64,000 nucleotides of DNA, taken from positions 1,098,400 to 1,162,399 of the forward strand of contig JACEEZ010013560.1 in NCBI GenBank assembly GCA_016584305.1, read 5' to 3'. This document shows, piece by piece, positions 1-11,500 of the stretch. The notes under the pieces were generated by a model. It saw nothing but the letters and a program-made list of their open reading frames with translations. It had not been told where the DNA came from and made no database searches. The translations under genes and the position numbers were made by a program. The DNA comes from Chionoecetes opilio (taxonomy: Eukaryota; Arthropoda; Malacostraca; Decapoda; Majidae). Each line of letters opens with the position of its first letter. Within the stretch, counting starts at the first letter, position 1.

Positions 1-290
1 ATACAGTTGCTGTGTTGGCCCGCTTATGGCACGATTTAGATGCTATGTCGGCCCGTTTGTGGCTCAGTAGTGGCAATATTTTGGTTACGGATTGCCGACA
101 CAGATCTGACACAGAAACGTAACGTAACCGACACAGGCCCGGGGTGCAAACATGAACGCACAAGTTGTCGGTCCGCAGCCAGGCCGATAACTTCATTACG
201 GTTTGCCGACTCAATGCCAATATGTCGTTTGTGATTTACCGACACTGATTTGATGCTGGCCCGTAATGACAATGTTTGCTGGGTATACTT
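1..290. repeat. Unclassified repeat-like segment rich in CCGACA words
   Basis: The words GCCGACA, TCGGCCCG and TACCGACA recur on both strands, with a degenerate second copy of GGCAATATTTTGG as GCCAATATGTCG. No gene is recognised. It may be the end of a transposon cut by the window edge. Confidence 0.3.
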
Positions 291-1830
291 TAAACATCAT
301 CCGGTTTATTCACCACGAAAAGTTATTTCTCTTGTTTGAGAACTTAGGTACATGTATAACTCAAATTTGGCGCAGGAAAGCTCTACAGAGCATAACCTAC
401 CTCACTGAATTATATTCCTAGAACTACCATCTATGTCCGTATCAACTGAGCACTATAGGTATACATGGAATATATATATAGGAGAAAAAATGTAAGAGTA
501 ATGGGTTGGTTTGTGATTCACTGTACCATGTGGCCTGGTTTCTTTCCCGGCAGAGACATTCGCCAGAGCCTTGAAAGGAGTGGAGAGACGACTCGTTAAT
601 AACACTTGTAAGGGCAGGCCAAGCTACTTATGCGTTAATGAAACCTAAACAACTGTATATATATATATATATATATAATATATTATATATATATATATAT
701 ATATAGATAGTTATATTATAACACGATGGGGGGGGGGAAATAGGGGCGAGTTTACCGCATACCTTACCTTGAAAGGAGTGGAGAGACGACTGACCTCCTC
801 GTGGCAAACCGAGGCAAGGGTGGGATTATAGCAATAGTGGCACGGGAGGTAGGCGTGGATCAGTGGGATACAGTGGCAGAGGGGAACATAGATGGGATAA
901 TGGAATTTCTTTTAGGTTTGAGTAGGGTACAGGACACCAATAGAAGAATCATTGAAGGGTTAAAGTATTTCTAGAAAAGGCTTGGGTAAAAAGAGCAGAG
1001 AGTTAGGGCCTAATCCGACAAGCCCTCAGGGAGCCAGCCGGAAAATAGGCTTTGAACTGCGACTGAAAACCGTGGTTTAGCTCCCCACCTAGAAAGAAGA
1101 AGAAGCGGGAAAAAAAGAAATGTTCGGATACTTATGACTTCCCCTGAAGGGGATATAAGACTTCGAATGACTCTAATTAGTTAACGAAGCAAGTATACAT
1201 ATGAAATGGCTGCCTATAACGCAGTTCTTTTAATTTGATATAGAAGAATTTAATACATTTATTCTAATATCCGGGGAAAGTTGTTCTCCCTTTTGGTCAA
1301 GCCCTCGAACGCGTTTTATAGAGTGACGGGGTAAGAGGAGTCAGAGTAGAAGGTTGGTCGACTTTTAATTTAGCGAATAACTCGACTAACCCACCCATCT
1401 ATAAACGTAATCTGTCACTCTTGTGTCTGTTTTGAAGGACATTAAGAATCTAAGAGTGTTCTTCGATCTGTCAGGAGGGTGAGGGGAGGATGAGAAGTTT
1501 TGACTCTACCAGTTATTGACGGTCGCGAAATAAATGTCCCACGCATTAGGACTCGTGTTCTGAGTGTATGGGGGGGAGAGTGGGGGGGGGGGAGATAGAA
1601 GTGGGAGAAAGAAAGAAAGACGGACGAAAGATAAATATCACGAGAACAGAAAAGATTTGATTTGCCTTAGTATAATAAAAATAACCTGTTCCCCCATATA
1701 CTGGACCTAGGCGACAACTTGCCCCAGACCAAACATACGGTTATTGAAACCTTTTTCCTTCTTACAGATACATAACCCGGGAATCGTATGATGGGAGTTT
1801 CCATCCTGTCTCTCCGAATTTCCGGGCATT
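291..1830. other. Non-coding stretch with (TA)n and a 25-bp direct repeat
   Basis: A perfect 25-bp direct repeat (core CCTTGAAAGGAGTGGAGAG) sits at 569-593 and 767-791, flanking a (TA)n tract at about 654-708. G-runs occur at 727-737 and 1571-1592. No convincing coding region or RNA gene was seen. Confidence 0.5.
654..708. repeat. (TA)n microsatellite
   Basis: Two TA runs meet at a slightly broken palindromic centre (TAATATATTATA). Confidence 0.9.
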
Positions 1831-1831
1831 A

Positions 1832-2012
1832 CAGGACCCCGTATGAATGTGATGCAGAGAGAGGAAGGAGGGGAAAAAGAAATCCCTAGTTTTGCTTCCC
1901 CCTTTTGCTTCTCTCCCAACAGATTACGTGTGTGGGAGAACGCCGGACCAAAGGCTTCACCGACAGCATCTGCTGGGTGACTCCCAAATCAAGATCAAGA
2001 TCAAGCTCATTT
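1832..2012 (+). mobile_element. Dispersed retroelement 3' end with (ATCAAG)n tail
   Basis: This matches the - strand of 12540-12710 and part of 22019-22090 (GTATGAATGTGATGCAGAG ... CACCGACAGCATCTGCTGG). All copies end in CTGGGTGACTCCCA followed by repeats of ATCAAG or CTCAAG. At 12.5 kb the same sequence follows a retrotransposon zinc-knuckle C-terminus, so it is likely a LINE 3' UTR or a SINE derived from one. Confidence 0.55.
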
Positions 2013-2027
2013 ATATCCTGCACGTTT

Positions 2028-2335
2028 GCACCGTTTCTGCGTCTGTTAGGTGATTCACTGCCCCTGCACCTTGGTGAAGGAGTGTCCCGAAAACCATTGA
2101 AGACTTCCTGCTGTCGTGTCCACGCTGCCACACCCACCGTGTAGTGCTACACTCCCAACTCCTCGCCCTGAACGTCACCACCTTTGACCTGCCCACCTGC
2201 TGGCGGCGGCAGGCGTCCACCCCTCACTACAATACGCTGTCATCCGTCTCACCTGTGCCTTCCTGAAGAAGACAGGTCAGCTGCCACGCCAATGATAGCA
2301 TCATATGACTGTTACCTAAGACCTAAGGATAAATC
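2028..2335 (+). pseudogene. Decayed C-terminal fragment of a Jockey-like non-LTR retrotransposon
   Basis: It aligns with the better copy at 46235-46632: the region coding for the cysteine-rich C-terminus (CPWC...ETIEHFLLQCP) and the block ending TCAFLRKTGQ. Here the frame is broken and the Cys block degraded. 5'-truncated copies of the same element recur at 13.6, 17.5, 46.3, 49.7 and 49.9 kb. Confidence 0.6.
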
Positions 2336-2429
2336 TGAAGAAGTCCTTCACCCCTATCTTTTTTTTCTTCCCCCTATAGCCAACAAGCCTGGGGACCTGG
2401 CGGGAATACGGGGTTTTTGGGTGGGGGAA

Positions 2430-4350
2430 GCAAATATAAGTGATTTATGGCTCCAAAAAAAAATCATCAAAGTCACTATATGTAAAAATCTAGGGAGTTC
2501 CCTAAATTAGGGATTTCCCTAGATACCCATTGCTAGGGAATTTTCCTCAATTGATATATGTATAGATTTGGACAATTTTGGGAGAGCAATAAATGAGTCG
2601 TGTCTGCCTTCCCTACCCAAAAACCCAAGTTTTCCATAAGGCCACCATGCTTGCTGGCCATAGGAGGTCAAAGAAAAACCTAACCTTTCTAGCCAGAAGG
2701 GGCTGCGCCCTCCATGGACCCCCTAAGGGTTGCTAATCTAACCTCACTATAACCCCCTAAAAGTTACTTACATAACCTCACTATAACGAATACATTTGAT
2801 TCGGGCCACCAGTTGAATCAGGTCGCCTATATTAAATGCATACCAAGCATGCATTTATGCATACCAAGCATGCATTTATGCATAACCTTATAGGTTTTAA
2901 TGAAACTTAACCTAACCTTAACCACAAAGTATACCTAACCTAACCTTAACCACAAAGTATACCTAACCTAACCTAACCTAACCTTAACCACAAAGTATAC
3001 TGTCTGCTGGGTATGCATGCTACTATAGGCGGCCTGTTTCAACTAGCAGCCTGCTTCAACTGGCGGCCCGAATCAACGGATACCACTATAACCCCCTAAA
3101 AGTTACTAACTTAACCTCACTATAACCCTCTAAAAGTTACTAACTTAACCTCACGTTACTCACTATAACCCCCTAAAAATTACTAACCTAACCTCACTCT
3201 AACCCCTTAAAAGTAACTAACCTAACCTCACTCTAACTTTAAAAGTAACTAACCTAACCTAAAATATAACCCCCTTTAAAAATAAATAACTTAAACCCCA
3301 CTATAACCCCTAAAAGTAACAAAAATAAACCTTACTATAACCCCCTACAAGTTGCTAACCTAACCTTAGTTGTGATACGACTTGAGAAAGTAAAGGGAAT
3401 TAAAAAAAAAAAAAAAAAAAAAAAAAGAAGTCCTGCAATCTGGGGAAAAATCGCTAGCCATCTAAGGAAAATCCCCAGAAAAATTATCACCCTACATTTA
3501 AAGCCTCAATGTACCCTAGCATCATAATCACATCATTAAACACTCTATATATGAGTAAATAGTCCTTTCAACTTACCTTTAAAGTTGAGATACACCGTGA
3601 TGGCTGGCAATTGGCGCCGATGTTATAAAGGCTACGGGATGGGGTGATTTGTATAACTACGTATTAAGTGGTAGTTATCGATAACAACTATTTTCTACTG
3701 ATTTTCTATTAAAGTCCAATGTGGCAGGTTTAACAAGTGCAGTAACCTTTCGTTTGCAAAATGAGTTTGTGGCGCACACACAAATAAAAGTTCCTTTGGT
3801 TTCTCGTTATTACACTCCTAATAATACAATTGCAGTATGTGCCTATAAGTCACCATCACCACAACCTTCTGTGCCCGTGACCGCCAGTGAGTGAAGTGAA
3901 CCGGGGTGAATGGTTGAACCTTAATGCGTGACAATCACTCGTGGCAATACTCTCTGAGTATTTATTAGAAACCAATATATACCCCTATATGATTATTATG
4001 CAGTATATATGCTTGAATATATCAAAAAGGTTGATGTGGTACGAATTTAGAGCATTTCATATCCATATATGCAATAATTCATGCAAACTACCTGTTCCTT
4101 ACACAGGGATTACTTATCCAGCTGTAGTCAAGGGTGTACTGGGGCTCAGTCTAGCTAGGAAGCGCTCGGGACTGGATCTGACTGGACTTAGATTTTTTTG
4201 AGGCACCTCATATTTCATAGCGGCCGTGTGGGTTAACCAAGGCCGAGCGCACGCTGGAACCTTTACAGATGTGAAGTACAATAAGCATACAATACAGTGC
4301 GGTAGTTCATTTCAGTCAAAGCCGGAAGGATGAGTTGTAAAGAATTTTCA
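2430..4350. repeat. Copy 1 of a ~2-kb tandem duplication
   Basis: It begins GCAAATATAAGTGATTTATG, as does copy 2 at 4351. Long blocks match: 2430-2760 with 4351-4660, 3590-3900 with 5800-6090, and 3960-4345 with 6140-6530. Between them lies an AACCTCACTATAACCCC minisatellite of different length in each copy. No gene is recognised. The 86-residue open frame near 3941-4201 is not conserved in copy 2. Confidence 0.8.
3080..3365. repeat. TTAGG-like minisatellite, copy 1
   Basis: Units of about 33-36 bp with core CTCACTATAACCCCCTAAAA and the junction ACTAACCTAACC. The AACCT words are a cyclic form of the arthropod telomere unit. A pure (AACCT)4 run lies nearby at about 2963-2985. Confidence 0.8.
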
Positions 4351-6536
4351 GCAAATATAAGTGATTTATGGCTCCCCCAAAAATCATCAAAGTCACTATA
4401 TGTAAAAATCTAGTGAATTCCCTAAATTAGGGATTTCCCTAGATACCCATTGTTAGGGAATTTTCCTTAATTGATTTATGTATAGATTTGGACAATTTTG
4501 GGAGAGCAATAAATGAGTCGTGTCTGCCTTCCCTACCCAAAAACACAAGTTTTCCATAAGGTCACCATGCTTGCTGGTCATAGGAGGTCAAAGAAAAACC
4601 TAACCTTCCTAGCCAGAAGGGGCTGCGCCCCCCATGGACCCCCTAAGGGTTGCTAATCTACACTATAACCCCCGCAATATTACTAACCTAACCTCACTAT
4701 AACCCTTTAAAAGTAACTAACCTAACCTCACTATAACCCCTTAAAAGTAACTAACCTAACCTCACTATAACCCCTTAAAAGTAACTAACCTAACCTCACT
4801 ATAACCCCCGCAATAATACTAACCTCACCTCACTATAACCCCTAAAAGTTACTAGCCTAACCTCACTATAACCCCCAAAAAGTTACTAATAAACCTAACT
4901 ATAACCCCCTAAAAGTTACTAACCTAACCTCACTATAACCCCTTAAAAGTAACTAACCTAACCTAACTATAACCCCTTAAAAGTAACTAACCTAACCTCA
5001 CTATAACCCCCGCAATAATACTAACCTAACCTCACTATAACCCCCTAAAAGTTACTAAAACCTCACTATAACCCCCTAAAAGTTACTAACCTAACCTCAC
5101 TATAATCCCCTAAAAGTTACTAATCTTTTATACTGATAAACATATATTAGGTAGGAAATTACCCGATTTCATGAGTTTTAATATTTAGCTACGCTAATTT
5201 ATGCATGCTGCTAATTCATTGATGACTAAACGAAATATATCAATGGAAAGCTAATTAAATTCCGCTTCTATTGATATTCTCCATGTAAAAAGTTTTTGAG
5301 CAAAATATTAAATGGCGAAGAGTTTTTAAGTTAATGCATATTTCTTGAAAGTCTCATAATGGCATTTCTTTTGTGTGTTTTACGATTTTTTATTTGATAA
5401 TATTATAGAACAAACATTTCTGAAGATAACAGTATATCTTTTATACTGATAAACATTATATTAGGTAGGTAAACTTGTACGGGGAGCGGAGCGGGTGGGA
5501 TCGACATGGTGTGACGTCACGGGCGATGTATCAGGCCTTGTCTCTCGGTGGCCACGCTATAACCCCCTAAAATTTACCAACCTTACTATAACACCCTACA
5601 AGTTGCTAACCTAACCTCATAGTTGTGATATGACGAGAAAGTAAAGGGAAAAAGTCTTGCAATCTGGGGAAATATCGCTAGCCATCTAAGGAAAATCCCC
5701 AGAAAATTTATCACCCTACAATTAAAGCCTCAATGTACCCTAGCATTATAATCACATCATTAAACACTTCATAAATGAGTAAATAGTCCTTTCAACTTGC
5801 CTTCAAAGTTGAGATACACCGTGACGGCTGTCAAATGGCGCCGATGGTAGGCTACGTGATGGGGTGATTTGCATAACTACGTAGTGGTAGTTATCGACAA
5901 CACCACATTTTATATTGTAGTCCAAAGTGGCAGGTTTATTAATGCAAGTGCAATAATCTTTGGTTTGCAAAATGAGTTTGTGGCGCACACATAAATAAAA
6001 GTTCCTTTGGTTTCTCGTTATTACACTCCAAATAAAACTGCAGTAGCTACAAGTCACCATCTGCACAACTTTTTGTGCCCGTGGCTGCCAGTATACTGAA
6101 CCCGCAGCCTGGCCTGACGTCACTGAGGTGGCAATTATACGCGGAGTATTAGAAACATCAATATATTCCCCTATATGATTATTATGCAATACATATGCTT
6201 AAATATATCAGAAATGTTTGATGTGGTACGAATTTAGAATATTTCATATCCATATATGCAATACTTCATGCAAACTACCTGTTCCTTACACAGGGATTAC
6301 TTATCCAGCTGTTGTCAAGGGTGTATTGCGGCTCAGTCTAGCTAGGTAGTGCTCGGGACTGGATCTGACTGAACTTAGAATTTTTTGAGGCACCTCATAT
6401 TTCATAGCGGCCGTGTGGGTTAACCAAGGCCGAGCGCACGCTGGAACCTTTACAGATGTGAAGTACAATAAGCATACAATACAGTGCGGTAGTTTATTTT
6501 AGTCAAAGCCGGAAGGACGAGTAATTTAGAATTTCC
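4351..6536. repeat. Copy 2 of the ~2-kb tandem duplication, with an extra insert
   Basis: It matches copy 1 over most of its length but carries an added segment at about 5123-5469 flanked by ~33-bp direct repeats (core TTTTATACTGATAAACAT), plus a unique stretch to about 5555. Part of the insert (about 5185-5275) recurs at 18465-18555. Confidence 0.8.
4656..5125. repeat. TTAGG-like minisatellite, copy 2 (expanded)
   Basis: The same ~34-bp unit as at 3080-3365, repeated about 13 times. Sub-variants alternate (CCTTAAAAGTAACT, CCCGCAATAATACT, CCTAAAAGTTACT), pointing to local unit amplification. Confidence 0.85.
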
Positions 6537-7094
6537 GACCTAAGATTTGTTGTATCAACCCTGCCATATCTTGGTTACTACCAATTAACTTGGTTGGTAA
6601 ATTACTACTACAAATTTACTTGGTATTAGCTTACACTAGGACCAGAATTCCCTACACAATGGACTAAAACAGTGAGCTGATCTGCCATCTGGTGGCCGTC
6701 TGGGAACTTCCTGTCAGCTCCAGGACGTCGGGTCTAGGGGTGTCAGGCTAGACTTATTTTCCATTATTCCCTCCCAAACCAAGTGCTGTCATGATCAACA
6801 TACGTACGTTTATGCATAATGAAAATATACGAGTTTTACCTTATTAATGGCGTTATAATGAGGATTGTTGTAATAATGGAGAGTGTTTTCAAAATAGAAG
6901 CATTCGACCACGTGTGTACTACAACATTCTACTAAATACTGTAGAACAGTGCTATTCAATCTGGGTGGACGGTCCACCTTAAGGAAGACGGTCCACCTTA
7001 AGGTGGACGAGACTAAGTGAGGGGTGGACAGGTGGGTGGACGAGATCATGCCCATGTGTCAGTATAGATCAGTGTTTCTTCAGATTTTGAAGTC
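6537..7094. other. Non-coding stretch; possible hAT terminal sequence
   Basis: At 6951 CAGTGCTATTCAATCTG and at 7069 CAGTGTTTCTTCAGATT start like hAT ends (CAGTG...). A short GGTCCACCTTAAGG repeat occurs at 6970-7010. No gene is seen. Confidence 0.3.
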
Positions 7095-7605
7095 TTTGAT
7101 ACTTAGCATATGAGAGAATGTAGCTGAAAACATGATGGTGGTATGCAGACAGCAGAAGAGACACTGGAGGTACGAATGTCCCACTTGATTACCAAACACC
7201 TTACTTTGATGCAGGAAAACCTTGACTTATATTTCCAAGAGACCGGACCTCCAACATGTGGATGCTTACTCCATTTTCAGTTGATGGAACTGATCATTCT
7301 GATGCCCTATTGGAGCTTCGAGTGTAATATTCTCAAAAAGCAGCTTTAAAAACATTTGGCCCTCCTGTCCCATGCATGCCATCATACTCAGGGATACAAG
7401 GAGTTAGCTGAACAGGCAACAGCCATGTTTGTGCAGATGCCAACATTATATCTGTGTGAGCAAGGTTTCCCAAGCTAGTTTTAATCAAAGCAAAGAAAAG
7501 GAATGCCATTCCGAATTTGGATCCTATCATGCGGGTTGCACTTGAAAATCATCTAATGCCTCGATTTAAGCTGATAGCAGACAAATTGCAACAACAGCCA
7601 GGACA
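7095..7605 (+). pseudogene. Dead hAT-family transposase, C-terminal part
   Basis: Pieces in shifting frames read HLITKHLTLMQENLDLYF, LELRVNILKKAALKTFG, then FPKLVLIKAKKRNAIPNLD and MRVALENHLMPRFKLIADK. These match the end of hAT transposases of the ZBED5/SCAND3-like type (dimerisation region). Stops and frame changes interrupt it, so it is inactive. Confidence 0.65.
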
Positions 7606-7724
7606 CTGATTTTTCTTAAAGGAAAAGGCTTTGTTTTCTGGATTACCAAATATAACGCATATTATGTGCAATCTTACTTTAGTTTCATGAAGAAAAATGC
7701 ATTTGCTCTGGAATTCCTAAGGTA

Positions 7725-7770
7725 CACACAACCCTCGTTTTCCCGGACCTCCATTTCCCCAATCCATGAC
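7725..7770. mobile_element. Solo end of the CACACAA-CCTCG pogo-like family
   Basis: TA is followed by CACACAACCCTCGTTTTCCC and a second CCTCCATTTCCCC, as at the left end of the element at 45941. The rest is missing; a SINE follows at once. Confidence 0.5.
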
Positions 7771-7778
7771 ACGTCGCC

Positions 7779-8075
7779 TCCGTGGTGCAGTGGCTAGCGT
7801 GCCTGGCTACGAATCTGCGGGCCCTGGTTCCATCCTGGGCCAGGGCAAGCCGGTGACCAGCCTACCCAGCTGTTCTTCCTTCCTTTCGGGGTTGATAAAT
7901 GGGTACCTGGGGTAACCTGGGGAAGGTAACTGTGGTAACCCGGGAGTCACACTAGCCCTGTGTCCCAGGGTAACGGGTCCTCACCCACCACAGGCTCTAA
8001 GGGCTAATGTCACGGAGATGAGCACTGCATGCCACGCGCAGCTTAGCGTATGCTCCCATCTTTACCTTTACCTAC
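7779..8075 (+). mobile_element. tRNA-derived SINE
   Basis: The head has an A-box-like TGGTGCAGTGGCTAGCGTG and a B-box-like GGTTCCATCCT at normal spacing, then a ~220-bp unrelated body ending in a TTTACC repeat. Arm pairing is degenerate, so it is a SINE and not a tRNA gene. Confidence 0.65.
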
Positions 8076-8284
8076 CCCTAGTGGTGATTTGGTAAAAGCT
8101 GTCCACCCCTATTTTTTTATTTTTTTTTATCTCTAAAATCTCACGGCTCTTAGCATTGTAAATATACAACCCTCATCATTATTCGGACTTCGACATTATT
8201 CGGACCTCCTCCTTTTTTATTTTTATTTCTTTTTTTCCCCCCCCCATCACTGAGCATATACTTTGTATACTGTAATTGTGGTTT

Positions 8285-8500
8285 CTTTGTTGTGTCCATA
8301 TATCTTACTATCTGATACATTAAAACTCCTTAAAACGCAAGCATTCCAAATAAAACGAGAATTAGTTTGAGATGACGGGGACAGAAGGCGGAGAGAGGCA
8401 GTCAGGCATGCCATTCTTGCCCGGAAATATGTCTCGCTGACTTGTGATTGGTCGAGAAGTTTTAAAAAGTTTATCATTGGCTGGGGACTGATGATGAGCT
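8285..8500 (-). repeat. Copy of a dispersed core module
   Basis: The reverse complement closely matches 49185-49385 (CTCGACCAATCACAAG ... GGCATGCCA ... TGTATCAGATAGTAAG). A further copy lies at 44690-45015. The module is found next to or inside several pogo-like elements. Its own class is unknown. Confidence 0.6.
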
Positions 8501-8504
8501 TGAT

Positions 8505-8799
8505 GACATCATTTATGTTTTATGTTTAATTAATATGCAGTTATGTTATTTTGTGTGCTATTTTCTCTTTCAGAATAGTTTTTCTACAGAATAGGTAATA
8601 TAGACGCTGTGTGTTTGTTGTGTTTGCTATATTTTATTTTAGCCTGAAAAATATGTCTTTTTTTTTATTTATTTTTTATTGATGGGGTCCTGGAACCAAA
8701 CCTATATTTTACCATTAGTTATGTGTTTCGTTATACGAGATTTTGCTTTACGAGTATGCCAGGTGGAACCTAACTGCTCGTATCTTCGGGACCTCCCTG
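8505..8799 (+). mobile_element. Right half of a CAGGGAGGTCCC-type pogo-like element
   Basis: It matches 51218-51524, ending CTCGTATCTTCGGGACC and TCCCTG|TA. No matching left end is seen nearby. Confidence 0.6.
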
Positions 8800-9331
8800 T
8801 ACAAAAAAGAAAGATTTGTAACTCCAAATTTTCTTAAACTCTGCCTGTGTTAACGGTGTCTGTATGTATTTATTTTATTTTATATATGAATTTAGTAAAG
8901 TCCTACATAAAAGACCATTGTGGAAGTTAAAATATACTTGAGGAATATAGGGAACAATAATGAACATGATAGAAGACTGCCTGAAAGGAATGAATATTAG
9001 AACAGTGGCTCAAGACCAGAGTACCACAGGGAAGTCTTAATGCTTGCAATGTTCTTGAAATTCATGAATAAGACCTAGGCATCGCAAAAAAAAATTCCCT
9101 TCCCCAAACGCATGTCCATAAAACCCCATGCTAATTTTTTTTATTTCTGTTCACATTTATTCTATGATGAATATACTAAAGTAGGTACCCCCCTTTCTTT
9201 TTCTCTCCCCCTCTCTTTCTTTTGATAGGCACTTGCTAATCTATAAAGCTGTAGAGTTTCATGGATATTATTTTTTTTCCCCTGTGGTCTTTTGGTTTTT
9301 GAGCTAATATAAGTTTTCCTTGTCATTTTCA
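8800..9331. other. AT-rich stretch before coding exon 1
   Basis: No recognisable gene or repeat family. It lies between the transposon end and the exon-1 acceptor, so it is intronic if the upstream UTR exon is further left. Confidence 0.5.
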
Positions 9332-9343
9332 GTTATACTAAAT

Positions 9344-9468
9344 ATGGATGCTCAAAAACAGCAGGAAGACAAGCTTAGAGAAGCGTGTTGCTACGGTGAT
9401 ACTGAAGCTGTCATGACACTCATTTCAAAAGGTGTCAATGTTAACAGTCAACATGAAATTAATGGCTG
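9344..9468 (+). CDS. ANKRD40: ANKRD40-like coding exon 1
   Basis: It encodes residues 1-41 (MDAQKQQEDKLREACCYG...), the N-terminus and first ankyrin helix pair. It is preceded by TTTTCAG at 9326-9332 and 11 nt of 5' UTR. It ends in TG before GTGAGT; the split codon TG|G restores the Trp of NGWTGLHW, a conserved ankyrin position. Confidence 0.9.
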
Positions 9469-11358
9469 GTGAGTTGTCAATATGGATATAGAGGGAAGGA
9501 ATCCATGAATACAGTGGTGAGCCATCAAATGTGAGGAGGCTAGGGAGAGGAATGCACAGGTTTTATGTAACGGCTTCCACCCGTATTGGTTTAACCCCTT
9601 GAGACCAGAACGTAATTTCCATTGTAATTTGACCACCATTAGACAATTTTCAGTCAATATAAGCAATATTTTATAGATATGACCTGCTTAGTATCCTTGT
9701 CGACTAACTAATTTGGTATTTAAAGTTACTTTTCGTAATTTTATGGCTAACAAGAGACAATTTTATATAACAAAGGAAAGATCTGGACGTGAAGGGGTTA
9801 AGCACCAGATCAAGGCTTTTAAAGGTTTGTATTTTATCCTATCAATATTCCTTATGATATTTTGATAATATTGTCTTCATTAAAGCAGCTTACCATGCAT
9901 TACTGGGATGTAATTACTGAGATGATCCTTGGGCAAAAGGCTTCAGTACCTGTTATAATTTTTCCCATTGCAATTTTACTCTGCATTAATTGCACAGCAA
10001 TGTCCTGGCATTGATTAACTGTGGGATGCGGGACTTTACTGTTATAAGATTTATGATGAGGTATTTTTAGAACGTAGGAGGATGTGATTTCATTAATAGC
10101 ATAATAGTTTGGAGAGAGTAGGCAGTCAGACACCTGCCGCCATGGTGAAATACTCCCGGGGAAGTACTTACGGGGGTTGAGGGGGTGCTGCAGACTTGTC
10201 ATTGAAATTTCCCGTGTCCTCTCTGTCCATATCCTTTAGTGTCTCAGATACACAAGAGAATAGCTGTAGCCTGCACTCGAAAGACAATTTATCTTACTAC
10301 TCACGCTACACTCCGGGTACTCCGTAGTGTAGTGGTTAGCACGCTCGGCTCACAACCGAGAAGTCCCGGGTTTGATCCCCGGGCGGAGCGAAGATAGATG
10401 GGCGGTCTTTCTTAAAAACCCGAGCCCTTGTCCACCCAGCAGTGAATGGGTACCGGGTGTTAGCCGGGGGTTTGTAACCCCCCTCCCGGGGTGATGGCTT
10501 CGGCCAACACTAAGCTGCAGCGGTAGATCACTATGGCTCTGAGGAATTATCCTCTAAACAAACAAACGCTATAAGCATCTTACATCCCTACACTATTTTC
10601 TCTCAAAAATTTCAAATAACTTTTATACACCCTGCCTTGGGAGTCCCTAAATTGGGAGGGGATCACAAATATCCCCAGGTCGGACCGACTTCAAGGTAAT
10701 GACTCAAGGTGTCTTGATACTTCCTCTAACTTTCTCTCTATATAGGAGCCTTATCTGCCTATGTATGTTGTATGTCTCACATGTTAGGGGGGGATCCACT
10801 CATACAGCTCTCCTAAAAAGGGTAGAATCAAATGCTTTTCATCTCATCAGCTCCCCTCCTCTGACTGACTGTCAGATCTTTAAATCACCCTGACTGACTG
10901 TCCAATCTTTAAATCACCGCCGCAATGTTGCTTCTCTTAACATCTTCTACCGTTATTTTCATGCTCACTGATTTTCTAAACTTGCTAACTGCATAGCTCT
11001 CCCCCTCCCGCGGCTTTGCTGCACAAGGCTTTTTACTTATTATTATCCCTATTCTGTCCATCTTCCTAATGCAAGAGTTAACCTGTATCTTCACTCTGTC
11101 TTCCCCTTCCCAGGTAAACTCTGGAACTCTCTTCCTGTTTCTATTTTTCCACCTTCCTACGACTTATATTTTTCCAAGAGAGGAGTGACAAGGCACCTCC
11201 CAAACTAAATTGCCCCATCTATTAGCCCCCTTTCTACTATATTCTCCTACTGTCTTCTTTATAGGGACTGGCAACTGAGCGGGCTTTTTGTTGCTTCTAT
11301 TTTTTTGCCCCTGACCAGTCCTTTGTGATGTAAATAAGAAAAGAAATATATGAGTTTT

Positions 11359-11457
<99 letters not shown>

Positions 11458-11466
11458 CTCGCTCTC

Positions 11467-11500
<34 letters not shown>

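Noticed and set aside
2936..3000. A true telomere
   Set aside because: Only about four AACCT units are present, embedded in a minisatellite and far from any sequence end.
10320..10388. A functional tRNA-Val gene (anticodon CAC)
   Set aside because: The acceptor stem is incomplete, a SINE body follows, and a second copy of the body lies at 22127-22222.
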